Shown here piece after piece: positions 24,728 to 33,567 of a stretch of 64,000 nt of DNA (positions within the stretch are counted from its first letter, which is position 1; each line of letters opens with the position of its first letter). The stretch comes from Paraburkholderia sp. PREW-6R. GTDB lineage: Bacteria > Pseudomonadota > Gammaproteobacteria > Burkholderiales > Burkholderiaceae. The position numbers and the translations under genes were made by a program. A model generated the notes under the pieces. That model was not told where the DNA came from. It did no database searches and saw only the letters and a program-made list of their open reading frames with translations. The stretch is taken from positions 1,736,001 through 1,800,000 of the forward strand of contig NZ_CP155073.1 of NCBI RefSeq assembly GCF_039621805.1, in the 5' to 3' direction.

Positions 24728-24979
24728 TTAACGCACGTTGCGAACAGGCGGCGAGTAGGAACTGACCGTTGTGTCGCTTCCTGAACCTGCCTGCCACGAA
24801 CCATGGCTACCCGAGCCATAGCCGCTGTTATTGGTCTGGGTTGCGTCCTGCTGACCGGCGGCCTGGACCTGCGTGGCTTGAGGGTCCTGCGAAACCGGTT
24901 GATTCGACGCCTGTGCGAATGATGCGATCGGCGCGCCAAGCGCCACGACGATTGCAACTGCCTGAATGAACGACTTCAT
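24728..24979 (-). CDS. Small exported low-complexity protein (DUF4148-like)
   Basis: This is an 83-residue protein with a clear signal peptide (MKSFIQAVAIVVALGAPIASFA) like those of Burkholderiales DUF4148 proteins, followed by a mature part rich in Gln, Ser, Gly and Thr (NNSGYGSGSHGSW). The typical DUF4148 AQVRAEL core is absent, so it is at best a relative. A GGAGG-like element precedes the ATG. Monocistronic, convergent with the gene at 24385. Function unknown. Confidence 0.7.
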   Translation of the reverse strand: MKSFIQAVAIVVALGAPIASFAQASNQPVSQDPQATQVQAAGQQDATQTNNSGYGSGSHGSWQAGSGSDTTVSSYSPPVRNVR

Positions 24980-25116
24980 GAAACCACCTCCAGAGAGTGT
25001 CTTTATGAGGCTGCGAACTGATGCGCTCGTTCAGCCATGAACCCAGTGTAGGCGTGCAATCGATCGGGATAAATCCGGTAATCCTGAATTCACTGTTGCT
25101 GTTCAAACGACAATGG

Positions 25117-25142
25117 AAAAACCCGATATTGCAAGGGTTTTT
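25117..25142. terminator. Short hairpin with A and T flanks
   Basis: AAAAACCC and GGGTTTTT form an 8-bp stem around a 10-base loop. The T run on both strands makes it a plausible bidirectional terminator, most likely for read-through from pobA on the minus strand. Confidence 0.5.
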
Positions 25143-25262
25143 GCATTCGGTCACCAGACGTTCATCTGTTTCGTGACAGCAGAAAAGGTCGACGCGCACC
25201 GCAGTGCACGCGTGGTCGGTCGACAGACCAGAGTAGCGGAGTGCTTCGTTGTTTCAGGCATT

Positions 25263-25295
25263 CGCTATCGCTGAAACGGTCATTCAGCGATAGCG
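25263..25295 (-). terminator. Perfect 13-bp hairpin downstream of pobA
   Basis: Arms CGCTATCGCTGAA and TTCAGCGATAGCG surround a 7-base loop, 24 bp beyond the pobA stop. The stem is perfect but lacks a T run on the minus strand; it could be a Rho-dependent end or an RNA-stabilising structure. Confidence 0.5.
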
Positions 25296-25318
25296 CCATG
25301 TTGCTCAAGCTGTCCGGG

Positions 25319-26551
<1,233 letters not shown>

Positions 26552-26770
26552 TTATCAGGCAACGCGATAGCGCGGATAGCCTGTATCGCATTTAGAAATA
26601 CAGACAGCAGGTACCGACTGACTCCAAGCAGCAGGGAGTGGCCCCGAAGGCCCGCGCCGCTTGAGTTTGCGACAAACGCGGCAGCGTCAGGACAATCGAT
26701 GCGCGCTCGAGCGCCTCAAGGTAAACCCCGAGCGGGAGCGGGCCTCACGAACTCTATCAAAACGGCTCGA

Positions 26771-28375
26771 TCAGCCGAGAAAAAGCCGATACACCGGGTT
26801 CTGCGTCTCTTCCCAGTTCGGGTAACCCAGCGTCGCGAGGAAGCGGTCGAACTCGCGGTTTTCGCTCTCCGGCACCTGGATGCCGACGAGAATCGAACTG
26901 TAGTCCGCGCCCTGGTTACGGTAATGGAACAGGCTGATATTCCAGTTCGGCGCCATCGACTTCAGGAATTTCATCAGCGCGCCGGGCCGCTCGGGAAACT
27001 CGAAACGGAACAGGCGTTCGTCGCGGGCGAGCGGCGAGCGCCCACCCACCATGTAGCGGATGTGCTGCTTCGAAAGTTCGTCGAACGTCAGATCGACGGT
27101 CGCGAAATCGTGCGCCTCGAACGCACCCGCAATCTGCGCCGATTCGCTGCGATTCCTGATCTGCACGCCAACGAAGATATGGGCGGAGTGCGCATCGGCA
27201 ATACGGTAGTTGAATTCGGTGACGCTGCGCGTGCCGACCAGTTCGCAGAAGCGCCGGAAACTGCCGCGCTCTTCGGGAATCGTCACCGCGAACACGGCCT
27301 CGCGTGCTTCGCCCACTTCGGCGCGTTCGGCGACGAAACGCATGCGGTCGAAGTTCATGTTCGCGCCGGAGGTGATCGCGATCAGCGTCTGGTTCTCGAT
27401 GCCTTCGCGTTCGGCATACTGCTTCGCACCGGCGACAGCCAGCGAGCCGGCGGGCTCCAGCACGCTGCGCGTGTCCTGAAACACGTCCTTGATCGCTGCG
27501 CACAGTGCGTCCGTATTCACGAGCAGCACGTCGTCGAGATACTCGCTGCACAGGCGGAAGGTTTCCTCGCCGACGAGCTTGACCGCCGTGCCATCCGAGA
27601 ACAGACCGACCTCATTGAGCGTGACGCGCTCGCCCGCTTTCAACGACGCGGCCATCGCGCACGAATCGTCGGTCTGCACGCCGATCACCCTGATCTCGGG
27701 ACGCACCGATTTCACATACGCCGCCACGCCCGCCGCGAGACCGCCGCCGCCGATCGGCACGAAGATCGCGTGGATCGGCCCCTGATGCTGGCTGAGAATC
27801 TCCATCGCCACCGTGCCCTGTCCCGCGATCACGTACGGATCGTCGAACGGATGCACGAAAGTCAGGCCGCGCTCTTCCTGCAGTTCCAGTGCGTGTGCGT
27901 AAGCGTCGCTGAACGACTCGCCGGCCTGCACCACTTCGACAGTCGGGCCGCCATGCGCGCGCACCGCATCCACCTTGACCTGGGGCGTCGTCACCGGCAC
28001 GACGATGATCGCCCGCACACCTAATTTGGCCGCCGACAGCGCGACGCCCTGCGCATGATTGCCCGCCGACGCAGTGATCACGCCGCGCCCGAGCGCTTCG
28101 GCCGACATATGCGCCATCTTGTTGTACGCGCCGCGCACCTTGAACGAGAACACCGGCTGGTTGTCCTCACGCTTCAGATAGACCGGGTTACGCAGACGCG
28201 CCGACAGGTTCGGCGCGTGTTCGAGCTCGGTTTCTCGCGCCACGTCGTAGACACGCGCGGTGAGGGTTTTCTTCAGGTAGTCGTGACGCAGGGCGACGCT
28301 GTCGGCAGCTTCGTGCGTCTCTTCGATCTGGGTGAACGGCAAGGCAGGCTCCAGTGCGGCAAGTGAGTTCAGCAA
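26771..28375 (-). CDS. ilvA: Biosynthetic threonine ammonia-lyase
   Basis: This is a 534-residue PLP enzyme deaminating threonine to 2-oxobutyrate, the first committed step to isoleucine. The PLP lysine is Lys79 in FSFKVRGAYNKM; SAGNHAQG and the GGGGLAAG loop follow. Two ACT-like regulatory domains at the C-terminus (about 345-430 and 440-534) indicate the biosynthetic, isoleucine-inhibited form. No ATG exists before residue 87; the most upstream start is TTG at 28375, giving a longer N-terminus than the usual one near HDYLKK, so the exact start is uncertain. It is preceded by a complete attenuator and leader peptide. Confidence 0.93.
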   Translation of the reverse strand: MLNSLAALEPALPFTQIEETHEAADSVALRHDYLKKTLTARVYDVARETELEHAPNLSARLRNPVYLKREDNQPVFSFKVRGAYNKMAHMSAEALGRGVITASAGNHAQGVALSAAKLGVRAIIVVPVTTPQVKVDAVRAHGGPTVEVVQAGESFSDAYAHALELQEERGLTFVHPFDDPYVIAGQGTVAMEILSQHQGPIHAIFVPIGGGGLAAGVAAYVKSVRPEIRVIGVQTDDSCAMAASLKAGERVTLNEVGLFSDGTAVKLVGEETFRLCSEYLDDVLLVNTDALCAAIKDVFQDTRSVLEPAGSLAVAGAKQYAEREGIENQTLIAITSGANMNFDRMRFVAERAEVGEAREAVFAVTIPEERGSFRRFCELVGTRSVTEFNYRIADAHSAHIFVGVQIRNRSESAQIAGAFEAHDFATVDLTFDELSKQHIRYMVGGRSPLARDERLFRFEFPERPGALMKFLKSMAPNWNISLFHYRNQGADYSSILVGIQVPESENREFDRFLATLGYPNWEETQNPVYRLFLG

Positions 28376-28407
28376 AGAGAATTCGCCAGGAGGCAGGCTT
28401 GGCGGAC

Positions 28408-28487
28408 ATAAAAAAACCCGCCTCGTGGGGCGGGTTTTCGTGTCGCTGCTATCAGACGTGCGCTAACCCACCATTCGATGAATGGTG
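28408..28487 (-). promoter_or_regulatory. ilvA transcription attenuator (hairpins 1:2, 2:3 and 3:4)
   Basis: In the minus-strand transcript, segment 1 CACCAUUC pairs with segment 2 GAAUGGUG (28487-28469). The end of segment 2, GGUGGGUU (28472-28465), can instead pair over eight bases, with one G-U, with segment 3 AACCCGCC (28436-28429). Segment 3 otherwise pairs with segment 4 GGCGGGUU (28422-28415) to make a terminator followed by seven U residues. Segment 1 lies inside the Ile-rich leader peptide, so ribosome stalling at Ile codons would free segment 2 to form the antiterminator. This is the classic amino-acid attenuator logic. Confidence 0.85.
28410..28436 (-). terminator. Attenuator terminator of ilvA
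   Basis: AACCCGCC, a short loop and GGCGGGTT form an 8-bp stem, followed directly by T7 on the minus strand. It stops about 35 nt before the ilvA start codon. The plus-strand reading has only four T residues, so minus-strand use is favoured. Confidence 0.85.
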
Positions 28488-28525
28488 CTAATAATCAGCG
28501 CAATACGGATGTCGAGGCAGTTCAT
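28463..28525 (-). CDS. ilvA leader peptide (20 aa, five Ile codons)
   Basis: The peptide is MNCLDIRIALIISTIHRMVG, with Ile codons ATC, ATT, ATT, ATT and ATT, plus Leu, Val and Thr: the amino acids sensed by branched-chain attenuators. It ends with TAG inside the region forming hairpin segment 2. No good Shine-Dalgarno sequence is visible. A TTGACA at 28561-28556 would, with a 17-bp spacer, place transcription start at or next to the ATG, so the leader may be translated leaderless or from another promoter. It is far too short for ordinary gene calling. Confidence 0.8.
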   Translation of the reverse strand: MNCLDIRIALIISTIHRMVG

Positions 28526-28578
28526 GTCAGCGATCTTCGTTGACTTGGCGTGTGTTGTCAATCCCTGCGTAAGTCGCT

Positions 28579-28598
28579 GCATCGTTCGAAAACGATGC
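28579..28598 (-). terminator. Hairpin between acvB and the ilvA leader
   Basis: An 8-bp perfect stem (GCATCGTT with AACGATGC, loop CGAA) lies 19 bp beyond the acvB stop. No T run follows. It may mark the end of the mprF-acvB transcript, separating it from the ilvA leader. Confidence 0.45.
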
Positions 28599-28616
28599 GT
28601 CGGCACATACGCTGCA

Positions 28617-29882
28617 TTAATCGCGCGCCCCGCTATTCTTGCGGAATGCGCTCAAAATGCGTTGTTCCAGCGCGTTGTAATCGCCGCCGAAATGGTGGTC
28701 GCCCGAAGTGCGGATCACCTGAATGCCCGTCTGCGTCAACGCCGGACACAACGTGTCCTTTTCGTTTTCGCCGTAAAAGCACTGGACGATCGAAGGCGGC
28801 AGTCGCGTGAGCTCCGGCTTCACCTTCAACGCGTTGTCACTCGCCGGCATCCCAAGCCAGCCGCCCACGCGGATCTGGAAATCGGCGTCCGGAGCGAAGC
28901 CAAGCAACGCGATCAGCGAGACCTTCTCGCGCTGCGCTTCGGGCAAGCGGTTATACGCGAACGGCATCACGTCGGCGCCAAACGAATAGCCGACGAGCGC
29001 AATGTGCTGCGCGTGCCACCGCGAACCATATGTCTGCATCACGCGGGAGAGATCGCGACTGGTCTGCGCGGGCGGTTTTTCGCTCCAGAAATAGCGCAGG
29101 CTGTCCCAACCGATCACCGAAACGCCGTCTTTCTGCAACGCCTGCGCGATCGTCTTGTCGAGATCGCGCCAGCCGCCGTCGCCGGAAATCACGATCGCCA
29201 TCAGGCCGTTCGGATGCGCGGCCGGTAATTCGATCAAGGGCAGATCGGACACGTCGTCATCGGCCGTGGCAACCGCTTGCAGATGCGGCGTCACCAGGTT
29301 CACGAGGCGTGCGCGATCGGCGCTACCCGTCACCGCCTTTTCGACGAAACCGGGCACCTTGTCGCGAATGATGGTCGGATCCGGCGGGCACGGTTCGAAG
29401 CGCGCATCCAGCGTGTGCTCGGCATCCACCGACACCGCGCCGGCAATCGTGTTCGACGGCGCCTGTTCGAGCACGTGCATCGCGAGTGTCGCGCCCTGCC
29501 CGGTTCCCGCGACGATCGGCGCGAAATAATGACTCGATTGCGACTGACGTTCGAGTTGATGGCTCAACGCTTCAGCGTCGCCCACCAGCTGGTGACAGCT
29601 TTCTTTTCTGGCCGCGAGGTTCGTCGCATAGCGTGCGGTGTCCACGCCGACTGTCAATGCGCCGGCCTTCGCGAGCGCGTCGGCGCTTTGCTGATCGGCG
29701 GCGCTCCAGCCGCTAGCCTGGGAATACAGCACGACGAAGCCGCGCAGCGGGCCGACCGGCTGCGTGACCGTGACTTCGCCATAACGGCCGCCCGACACGG
29801 TGGTCGATGCCGCGTGGGCGCCCATGCTGCCAGCCACGACACCCGCCGCCATGGCGAGCCTGAGAAACGAATACAAGGTCAT
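28617..29882 (-). CDS. acvB: AcvB/VirJ-type lysyl-phosphatidylglycerol hydrolase
   Basis: This is a 421-residue periplasmic protein with a signal peptide (about 1-24, ending MGAHA). The N-terminal part is a VirJ-like domain and the C-terminal part an alpha/beta-hydrolase with GYSFGADV as nucleophile elbow, GDGGW, and a late His in GDHHFGG. Relatives in Agrobacterium and Rhizobium hydrolyse lysyl-phosphatidylglycerol, balancing MprF/LpiA. Here it overlaps the mprF stop by four bases (ATGA), strongly supporting that partnership. Upstream in-frame codons to 29972 lie within mprF and are not used. Confidence 0.88.
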   Translation of the reverse strand: MTLYSFLRLAMAAGVVAGSMGAHAASTTVSGGRYGEVTVTQPVGPLRGFVVLYSQASGWSAADQQSADALAKAGALTVGVDTARYATNLAARKESCHQLVGDAEALSHQLERQSQSSHYFAPIVAGTGQGATLAMHVLEQAPSNTIAGAVSVDAEHTLDARFEPCPPDPTIIRDKVPGFVEKAVTGSADRARLVNLVTPHLQAVATADDDVSDLPLIELPAAHPNGLMAIVISGDGGWRDLDKTIAQALQKDGVSVIGWDSLRYFWSEKPPAQTSRDLSRVMQTYGSRWHAQHIALVGYSFGADVMPFAYNRLPEAQREKVSLIALLGFAPDADFQIRVGGWLGMPASDNALKVKPELTRLPPSIVQCFYGENEKDTLCPALTQTGIQVIRTSGDHHFGGDYNALEQRILSAFRKNSGARD

Positions 29883-32473
29883 GAACGCCGGCCTCCTGCC
29901 AGCAACGACAGATCCGCGAGCGTGAAGAACACACCGACCGAGCCGGACGCCGCAAGATAGCGCGGCTCCCAATGCGGCTGGAACTTGCTCTTGAAAGCAC
30001 GCAGGCCGCGGAAGTTATAGAAGCGCCCGCCAAAGCGCCACACGATGCCCGCAAAGCGATGCCAGCGCGACGCGAGCGGCGTCGGCTGCATGCCGGAAAG
30101 CGGCGCAATGCCGAGGCTGAGCGAGCGGAAACCGGCCTGTTTCAGATGCAGCGCGAGCTGCGTGAACAGATACTCCATCGCATACGGAGACGCGCTTTCC
30201 ACGTGACGCATCACGCCGACGGTCGCCTCCGTATTCAGGTCGGTCGTCATGAATGTGACGAATGCGACCGGCTCGCCGTTCTGCCGCACGAGCATCACGG
30301 ATTGCGCGGCCAGATATTCGTCATTGAACGCGGCGACCGAAAAGCTTTTCTCGCGCGCGTCGCGGCTGTCGAGCCAGCCGTCGGAAATCACGCGCAGCGT
30401 TTCGAGCGACGCGGGCACGTTCGCCTGGTCGATCACTTCGACCGTGAAGCCGTCGCGCTCGCCACGCTTGAGCGCATAACGCAGATGCGCGCGGTGCGAA
30501 CCCTTGAGATCGAAGTCGTCGAGCACGACGTGCGCTTCCTCGCCGAGCTTCATGAGTGTCAGCCCCGCGTCGAGATAAAGCGGCAACGCATTCGCACGTA
30601 CCTGATAGAACGCCGCGCGGCCACCGTGCGCGTGAGCGAGTGCGACGAACTTGCCGATGAGCGCCGGCCATTCTTCACGCGGACCCACCGGATCGTGCAA
30701 CGCGGCCCATGTGCGGCCGTTTTTTGCATACATCAGGAAAGCACGGCGTGATTCGGAAAACAGAAAACTCTTGTCGCCCATGAGCGCGAGGCCCGCGTCG
30801 CTGCGCTCCTGCGCGCGTACGATGCGGGCGGCGTCGTGAAGATCTTCCGGCGCGGGCTTGACGAAGCGGCCTGCGGCGGGACGCAGCAATTGCCAGAACG
30901 AGAAAGTCGCGGCAAAGAGACTCGCGGCCAGCGTCGCGCGCAGCGCACGCGGTGCACGCTCGTCAAAGGCGAATTGCCACCACAGGTCGCGCGTATAGGG
31001 CACGTCGCGAAAAGCAAACAGCATCACCCAGACAGCGAGCATCAGCACCATTGCGATCGAAACCAGCCAACCTGCCGTGAATCGCTCTGCAAACAGCGAC
31101 GAGTGCCGGTTAAAGCGCTGGCGCGTGGCAAGCAGCAATACGATCAGCGTGCCGAGCACACCCGCTTCGACGAACGCGAGGCCTTTAGTGAGTGAAAGCG
31201 CGAGGCTCAGCACCGCGAGCAGCAGTGTCATCCACCACGCGGCGTCCAGCCGCCGCAGCAGACCGCGCGCGACGAACAGCAGCAACACGCCGAGCACGCT
31301 GCATAGCATCTGCGAACTTTCGAGCACCCACAGCGGCAGCACATCGCGCAGGATATGGATGCGTTGCCAGAACGCGGGCGTCGCGCTCGAAATCACCAGC
31401 ATGCCGCCCACCACGAACGTGACGAGACTCAGGAAAAGCGGCGCGAGCTTCCAGGCGCTCGCCGCATGCCGCAGCGGCAGGCGGCTTTTCAGCGCACGTC
31501 CTTCGAAACCGGCCAGCAACGCCGCCGACACGATCAACGGGACACCGAAGTAAATCGCACGATACGCTAGCAGCGCGGCAACCATCAGATGCGTCTGCAC
31601 GCTGCCGTTCAGCGTGAACACCATCGCTGCCTCGAACACGCCGACGCCACCCGGCGTGTGCCCGATCATGCCAAGCAGCATGGCCGCGGCATACACCGTG
31701 ATGAAGCTCAGGAAGTTCACCTGCGCGTGCGGCAACAGCGCCCACAGCGCGAGGCCTGCTGCGACGACGTCGAGCACGGCAAGCGCCACTTGCGCGAGCA
31801 GATCGCGGCGCGCCGGAATATCGAATGCGAGCCACTGCCAGCGCGTGCGAACCGCGCGCGTTTCGCGACGGCACGCAGCGGCCACGAGGGCGAGCGCCGC
31901 AAGCACGGCCGCGCCGCTCCAGCGCAGCACGACAGGCGTGAGATGCAACATGGGCGAAAGCGTGGCGGCGAGACATACCATGCCGAGCGCCGTCATGAAT
32001 ACCAATGCGAGCGCCAGCGACACGCTCGTGAACACCGTCATGCGGCCAATCTGCGCGGGCGTGACGCCTGTCACACCATACACGCGCGCGCGCACCGCGC
32101 CGCCCGTGAGCGCGCCGAAACCGGTGGCGTTGCCCAGTGCGGTGCCGGCAGTGGCGCCTACCCACAACGCGACGCGCGGCACGGCTGTGCCGAGGTAGCG
32201 CAGACCCACGGCGTCGCGGCCTACCAGCGCAACATAACTGAGCGCGGTTGCGCCGAGCGCAGCGCTCCATTCACTCAGGCTCAGCGCGCGCAACTGACGT
32301 ATCACCGAACGGTAGTCGACGGTCTTCGACAGATGTTGCAGGACCACCAGCAGCAATCCGCAAATCACCAACGCGAGCAGCGGCGAGAGAATTCCCCGGC
32401 TGCCGAGCGCTTTCGACGCACGGTCGAACAACGCACCGGATCGGTCGAATGTCTTCTTGTATCGATGGAACAT
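29879..32473 (-). CDS. mprF: Bifunctional lysylphosphatidylglycerol synthetase/flippase MprF
   Basis: This is an 864-residue inner-membrane protein. The N-terminal half (about 1-540) has about 14 hydrophobic segments of the LPG synthase/flippase family (GNATGFGALTGGAVRARVYG, GHTPGGVGVFEAAMV). The C-terminal DUF2156 domain (about 560-850) is the cytosolic synthase that transfers lysine from lysyl-tRNA to phosphatidylglycerol (GDKSFLFSESRRAFLMY, LKGSHRAHLRYALKRGERDG, MEYLF). Cationic lipids protect against cationic peptides and acid. The start ATG at 32473 lacks a strong ribosome-binding site; 11 more codons are open upstream. It is translationally coupled to acvB. Confidence 0.93.
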   Translation of the reverse strand: MFHRYKKTFDRSGALFDRASKALGSRGILSPLLALVICGLLLVVLQHLSKTVDYRSVIRQLRALSLSEWSAALGATALSYVALVGRDAVGLRYLGTAVPRVALWVGATAGTALGNATGFGALTGGAVRARVYGVTGVTPAQIGRMTVFTSVSLALALVFMTALGMVCLAATLSPMLHLTPVVLRWSGAAVLAALALVAAACRRETRAVRTRWQWLAFDIPARRDLLAQVALAVLDVVAAGLALWALLPHAQVNFLSFITVYAAAMLLGMIGHTPGGVGVFEAAMVFTLNGSVQTHLMVAALLAYRAIYFGVPLIVSAALLAGFEGRALKSRLPLRHAASAWKLAPLFLSLVTFVVGGMLVISSATPAFWQRIHILRDVLPLWVLESSQMLCSVLGVLLLFVARGLLRRLDAAWWMTLLLAVLSLALSLTKGLAFVEAGVLGTLIVLLLATRQRFNRHSSLFAERFTAGWLVSIAMVLMLAVWVMLFAFRDVPYTRDLWWQFAFDERAPRALRATLAASLFAATFSFWQLLRPAAGRFVKPAPEDLHDAARIVRAQERSDAGLALMGDKSFLFSESRRAFLMYAKNGRTWAALHDPVGPREEWPALIGKFVALAHAHGGRAAFYQVRANALPLYLDAGLTLMKLGEEAHVVLDDFDLKGSHRAHLRYALKRGERDGFTVEVIDQANVPASLETLRVISDGWLDSRDAREKSFSVAAFNDEYLAAQSVMLVRQNGEPVAFVTFMTTDLNTEATVGVMRHVESASPYAMEYLFTQLALHLKQAGFRSLSLGIAPLSGMQPTPLASRWHRFAGIVWRFGGRFYNFRGLRAFKSKFQPHWEPRYLAASGSVGVFFTLADLSLLAGGRRS

Positions 32474-32972
32474 GGTTAATGCAGGCTCTGCCTCACGCTG
32501 TCGCAACGACAGCGTGTCTGTCGAGGCGTCGCCTTGCTTGGGCGATTACAAAGGGATAACGGCAAAGCGTCGAAAAGGTTGACAGCGTAAGGCGTTCGAC
32601 GGGTTTAACCTGGAAGCGAATCGGAGAGCCCATGTAAAAGCGGCGGCGGTCGTTGCGTCAACAACCAAATTGGGGCGTACGTTTTCGGATGTGACCGCAT
32701 GATCATGGTCTGCATCGCGGACAAACGCGCGTATCGAGCGAGCGTCGGCTGGCTGTTGTTTCAAAAAGGGCTGAAGTTTAAACGCTAAAGGCGGCGTGTG
32801 GACGAACATTCGTCATCACTCGGACGCACGTTGCCCTTTGCGCGAATCCGTAAAAAAGACCGTTTTGAACGCCAAACCGTTCAAGCTTTCCGAATCACGT
32901 GCCGTAATCGAGTGCAACAGGCGGCGAGATGCGTCTCCCGTGCAACGTGAAGTCAGTACTTGAAGGAGAACG
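32474..32972. other. Intergenic region upstream of mprF and the 33-kb small gene
   Basis: This stretch of 499 bp lies between divergent genes and is less GC-rich than its neighbours. It probably holds both promoters. I see no convincing hairpin, no PmrA-like box and no coding sequence; an 87-codon minus frame lacks a ribosome-binding site. Confidence 0.45.
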
Positions 32973-32975
32973 ATG

Positions 32976-33125
32976 ATGGCAGAGCAGGACTGGGTGATGG
33001 CAGGCGTGTATCTGGTGGGACTGGTTTCTTTCACACTGCTGATGAGCGCGTTGTCGATGCGCGCGACGATGCGCGCTGAACGCGCGACAGTATCGCGTTC
33101 GCGGCCGCGGATGGTACGCGACTAA
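32976..33125 (+). CDS. Small single-TM protein (49 aa)
   Basis: The 49-residue product has one TM helix (about residues 7-27, VMAGVYLVGLVSFTLLM) and a basic Arg/Ser C-terminus (RATVSRSRPRM). AAGGAG precedes the ATG at 32976 with a 7-base spacer; the ATG one codon earlier is also possible. A hairpin with a T-containing tail follows 18 bp after the stop, so it is a complete small transcription unit. Family unknown; likely inner membrane with the basic tail in the cytoplasm. Confidence 0.65.
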   Translation: MAEQDWVMAGVYLVGLVSFTLLMSALSMRATMRAERATVSRSRPRMVRD

Positions 33126-33142
33126 GCGCATCCAAACGCAAA

Positions 33143-33167
33143 GGGCGGAGCGTTTGGCGCCCCGCCC
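33143..33167 (+). terminator. Terminator of the 49-aa gene
   Basis: GGGCGGAGCG and CGCCCCGCCC form a 10-bp stem with one A-C mismatch and a 5-base loop, followed by TCGTTCTTG. Its place just after the small gene supports a termination role. Confidence 0.6.
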
Positions 33168-33229
33168 TCGTTCTTGCACAACACGCGCGGTCCATGTGAC
33201 CGCGTGGCCTGCCTGCTCCGCTTCCAGAC

Positions 33230-33382
33230 TTACTGCGGACGGCGATGCGCTTCAGCAATAACGGCACAGTTTTGCAGATGCAAGTTCAGTGCGTGCAGCG
33301 CCAGTGCGCGCAGTTTGCCGAAAAACGTGGTGTGGGTGGCGACGGTGGCACGGGTGCTAGCGGTGTTCGATGCAGTGTTCAC
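33230..33382 (-). CDS. Small protein of 50 aa with strong promoter
   Basis: The GTG-started frame encodes a 50-residue protein: a Thr/Ala/Ser-rich N-terminus, then an amphipathic Leu/His/Ala helix (FFGKLRALALHALNLHLQN) and a basic tail ending RRPQ. AGGAG lies seven bases before GTG. A near-consensus sigma-70 promoter stands about 40 bp upstream. No family is recognised. The promoter and ribosome-binding site make it more convincing than most short frames. Confidence 0.65.
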   Translation of the reverse strand: MNTASNTASTRATVATHTTFFGKLRALALHALNLHLQNCAVIAEAHRRPQ

Positions 33383-33423
33383 GACAGACTCCTGTATAGG
33401 GTTTGTACCTAGGCAATAACCCG

Positions 33424-33451
33424 ATTATAGACGCCTTATACCGCACTGCAA
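33424..33451 (-). promoter_or_regulatory. Sigma-70-like promoter of the 50-aa gene
   Basis: On the minus strand TTGCAG (33451-33446) and a perfect TATAAT (33429-33424) are separated by 16 bp. The predicted start is near 33417, leaving about 35 nt of leader before the AGGAG and GTG. Confidence 0.65.
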
Positions 33452-33567
33452 CAAAAAAATAATAGAAAGTCGTCATTCGAGCGGACCCCGCATGTCCGCG
33501 TAGGAGGCGCAAAAAGGGCGAGATCGTATGCTTCGCTATTAACAAAGCGCACCGTACAGGTGCAATA

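Larger units (their letters stand above)
24980..25318. other. Intergenic region with two hairpins
   Basis: This stretch of 339 bp holds the promoter side of the 24728-24979 gene, an A/T-flanked hairpin at 25117-25142 and a long perfect hairpin at 25263-25295 beyond pobA. I see no coding sequence. Confidence 0.6.

Noticed and set aside
26699..28024. A 441-codon plus-strand frame opposite ilvA
   Set aside because: Same reason: ilvA on the minus strand has all catalytic and ACT motifs; the plus-strand product looks like random basic sequence.
28188..28409. ATG-started frame right after the ilvA attenuator T run
   Set aside because: It overlaps ilvA in another frame, has no ribosome-binding site and gives an Arg-rich product. 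The ATG directly after the T run seems to be chance.
32473..32600. Search for a PmrA-like box upstream of mprF
   Set aside because: No CTTAAG-type pair with a 5-base spacer was found, so I do not claim that mprF belongs to the hopanoid regulon.
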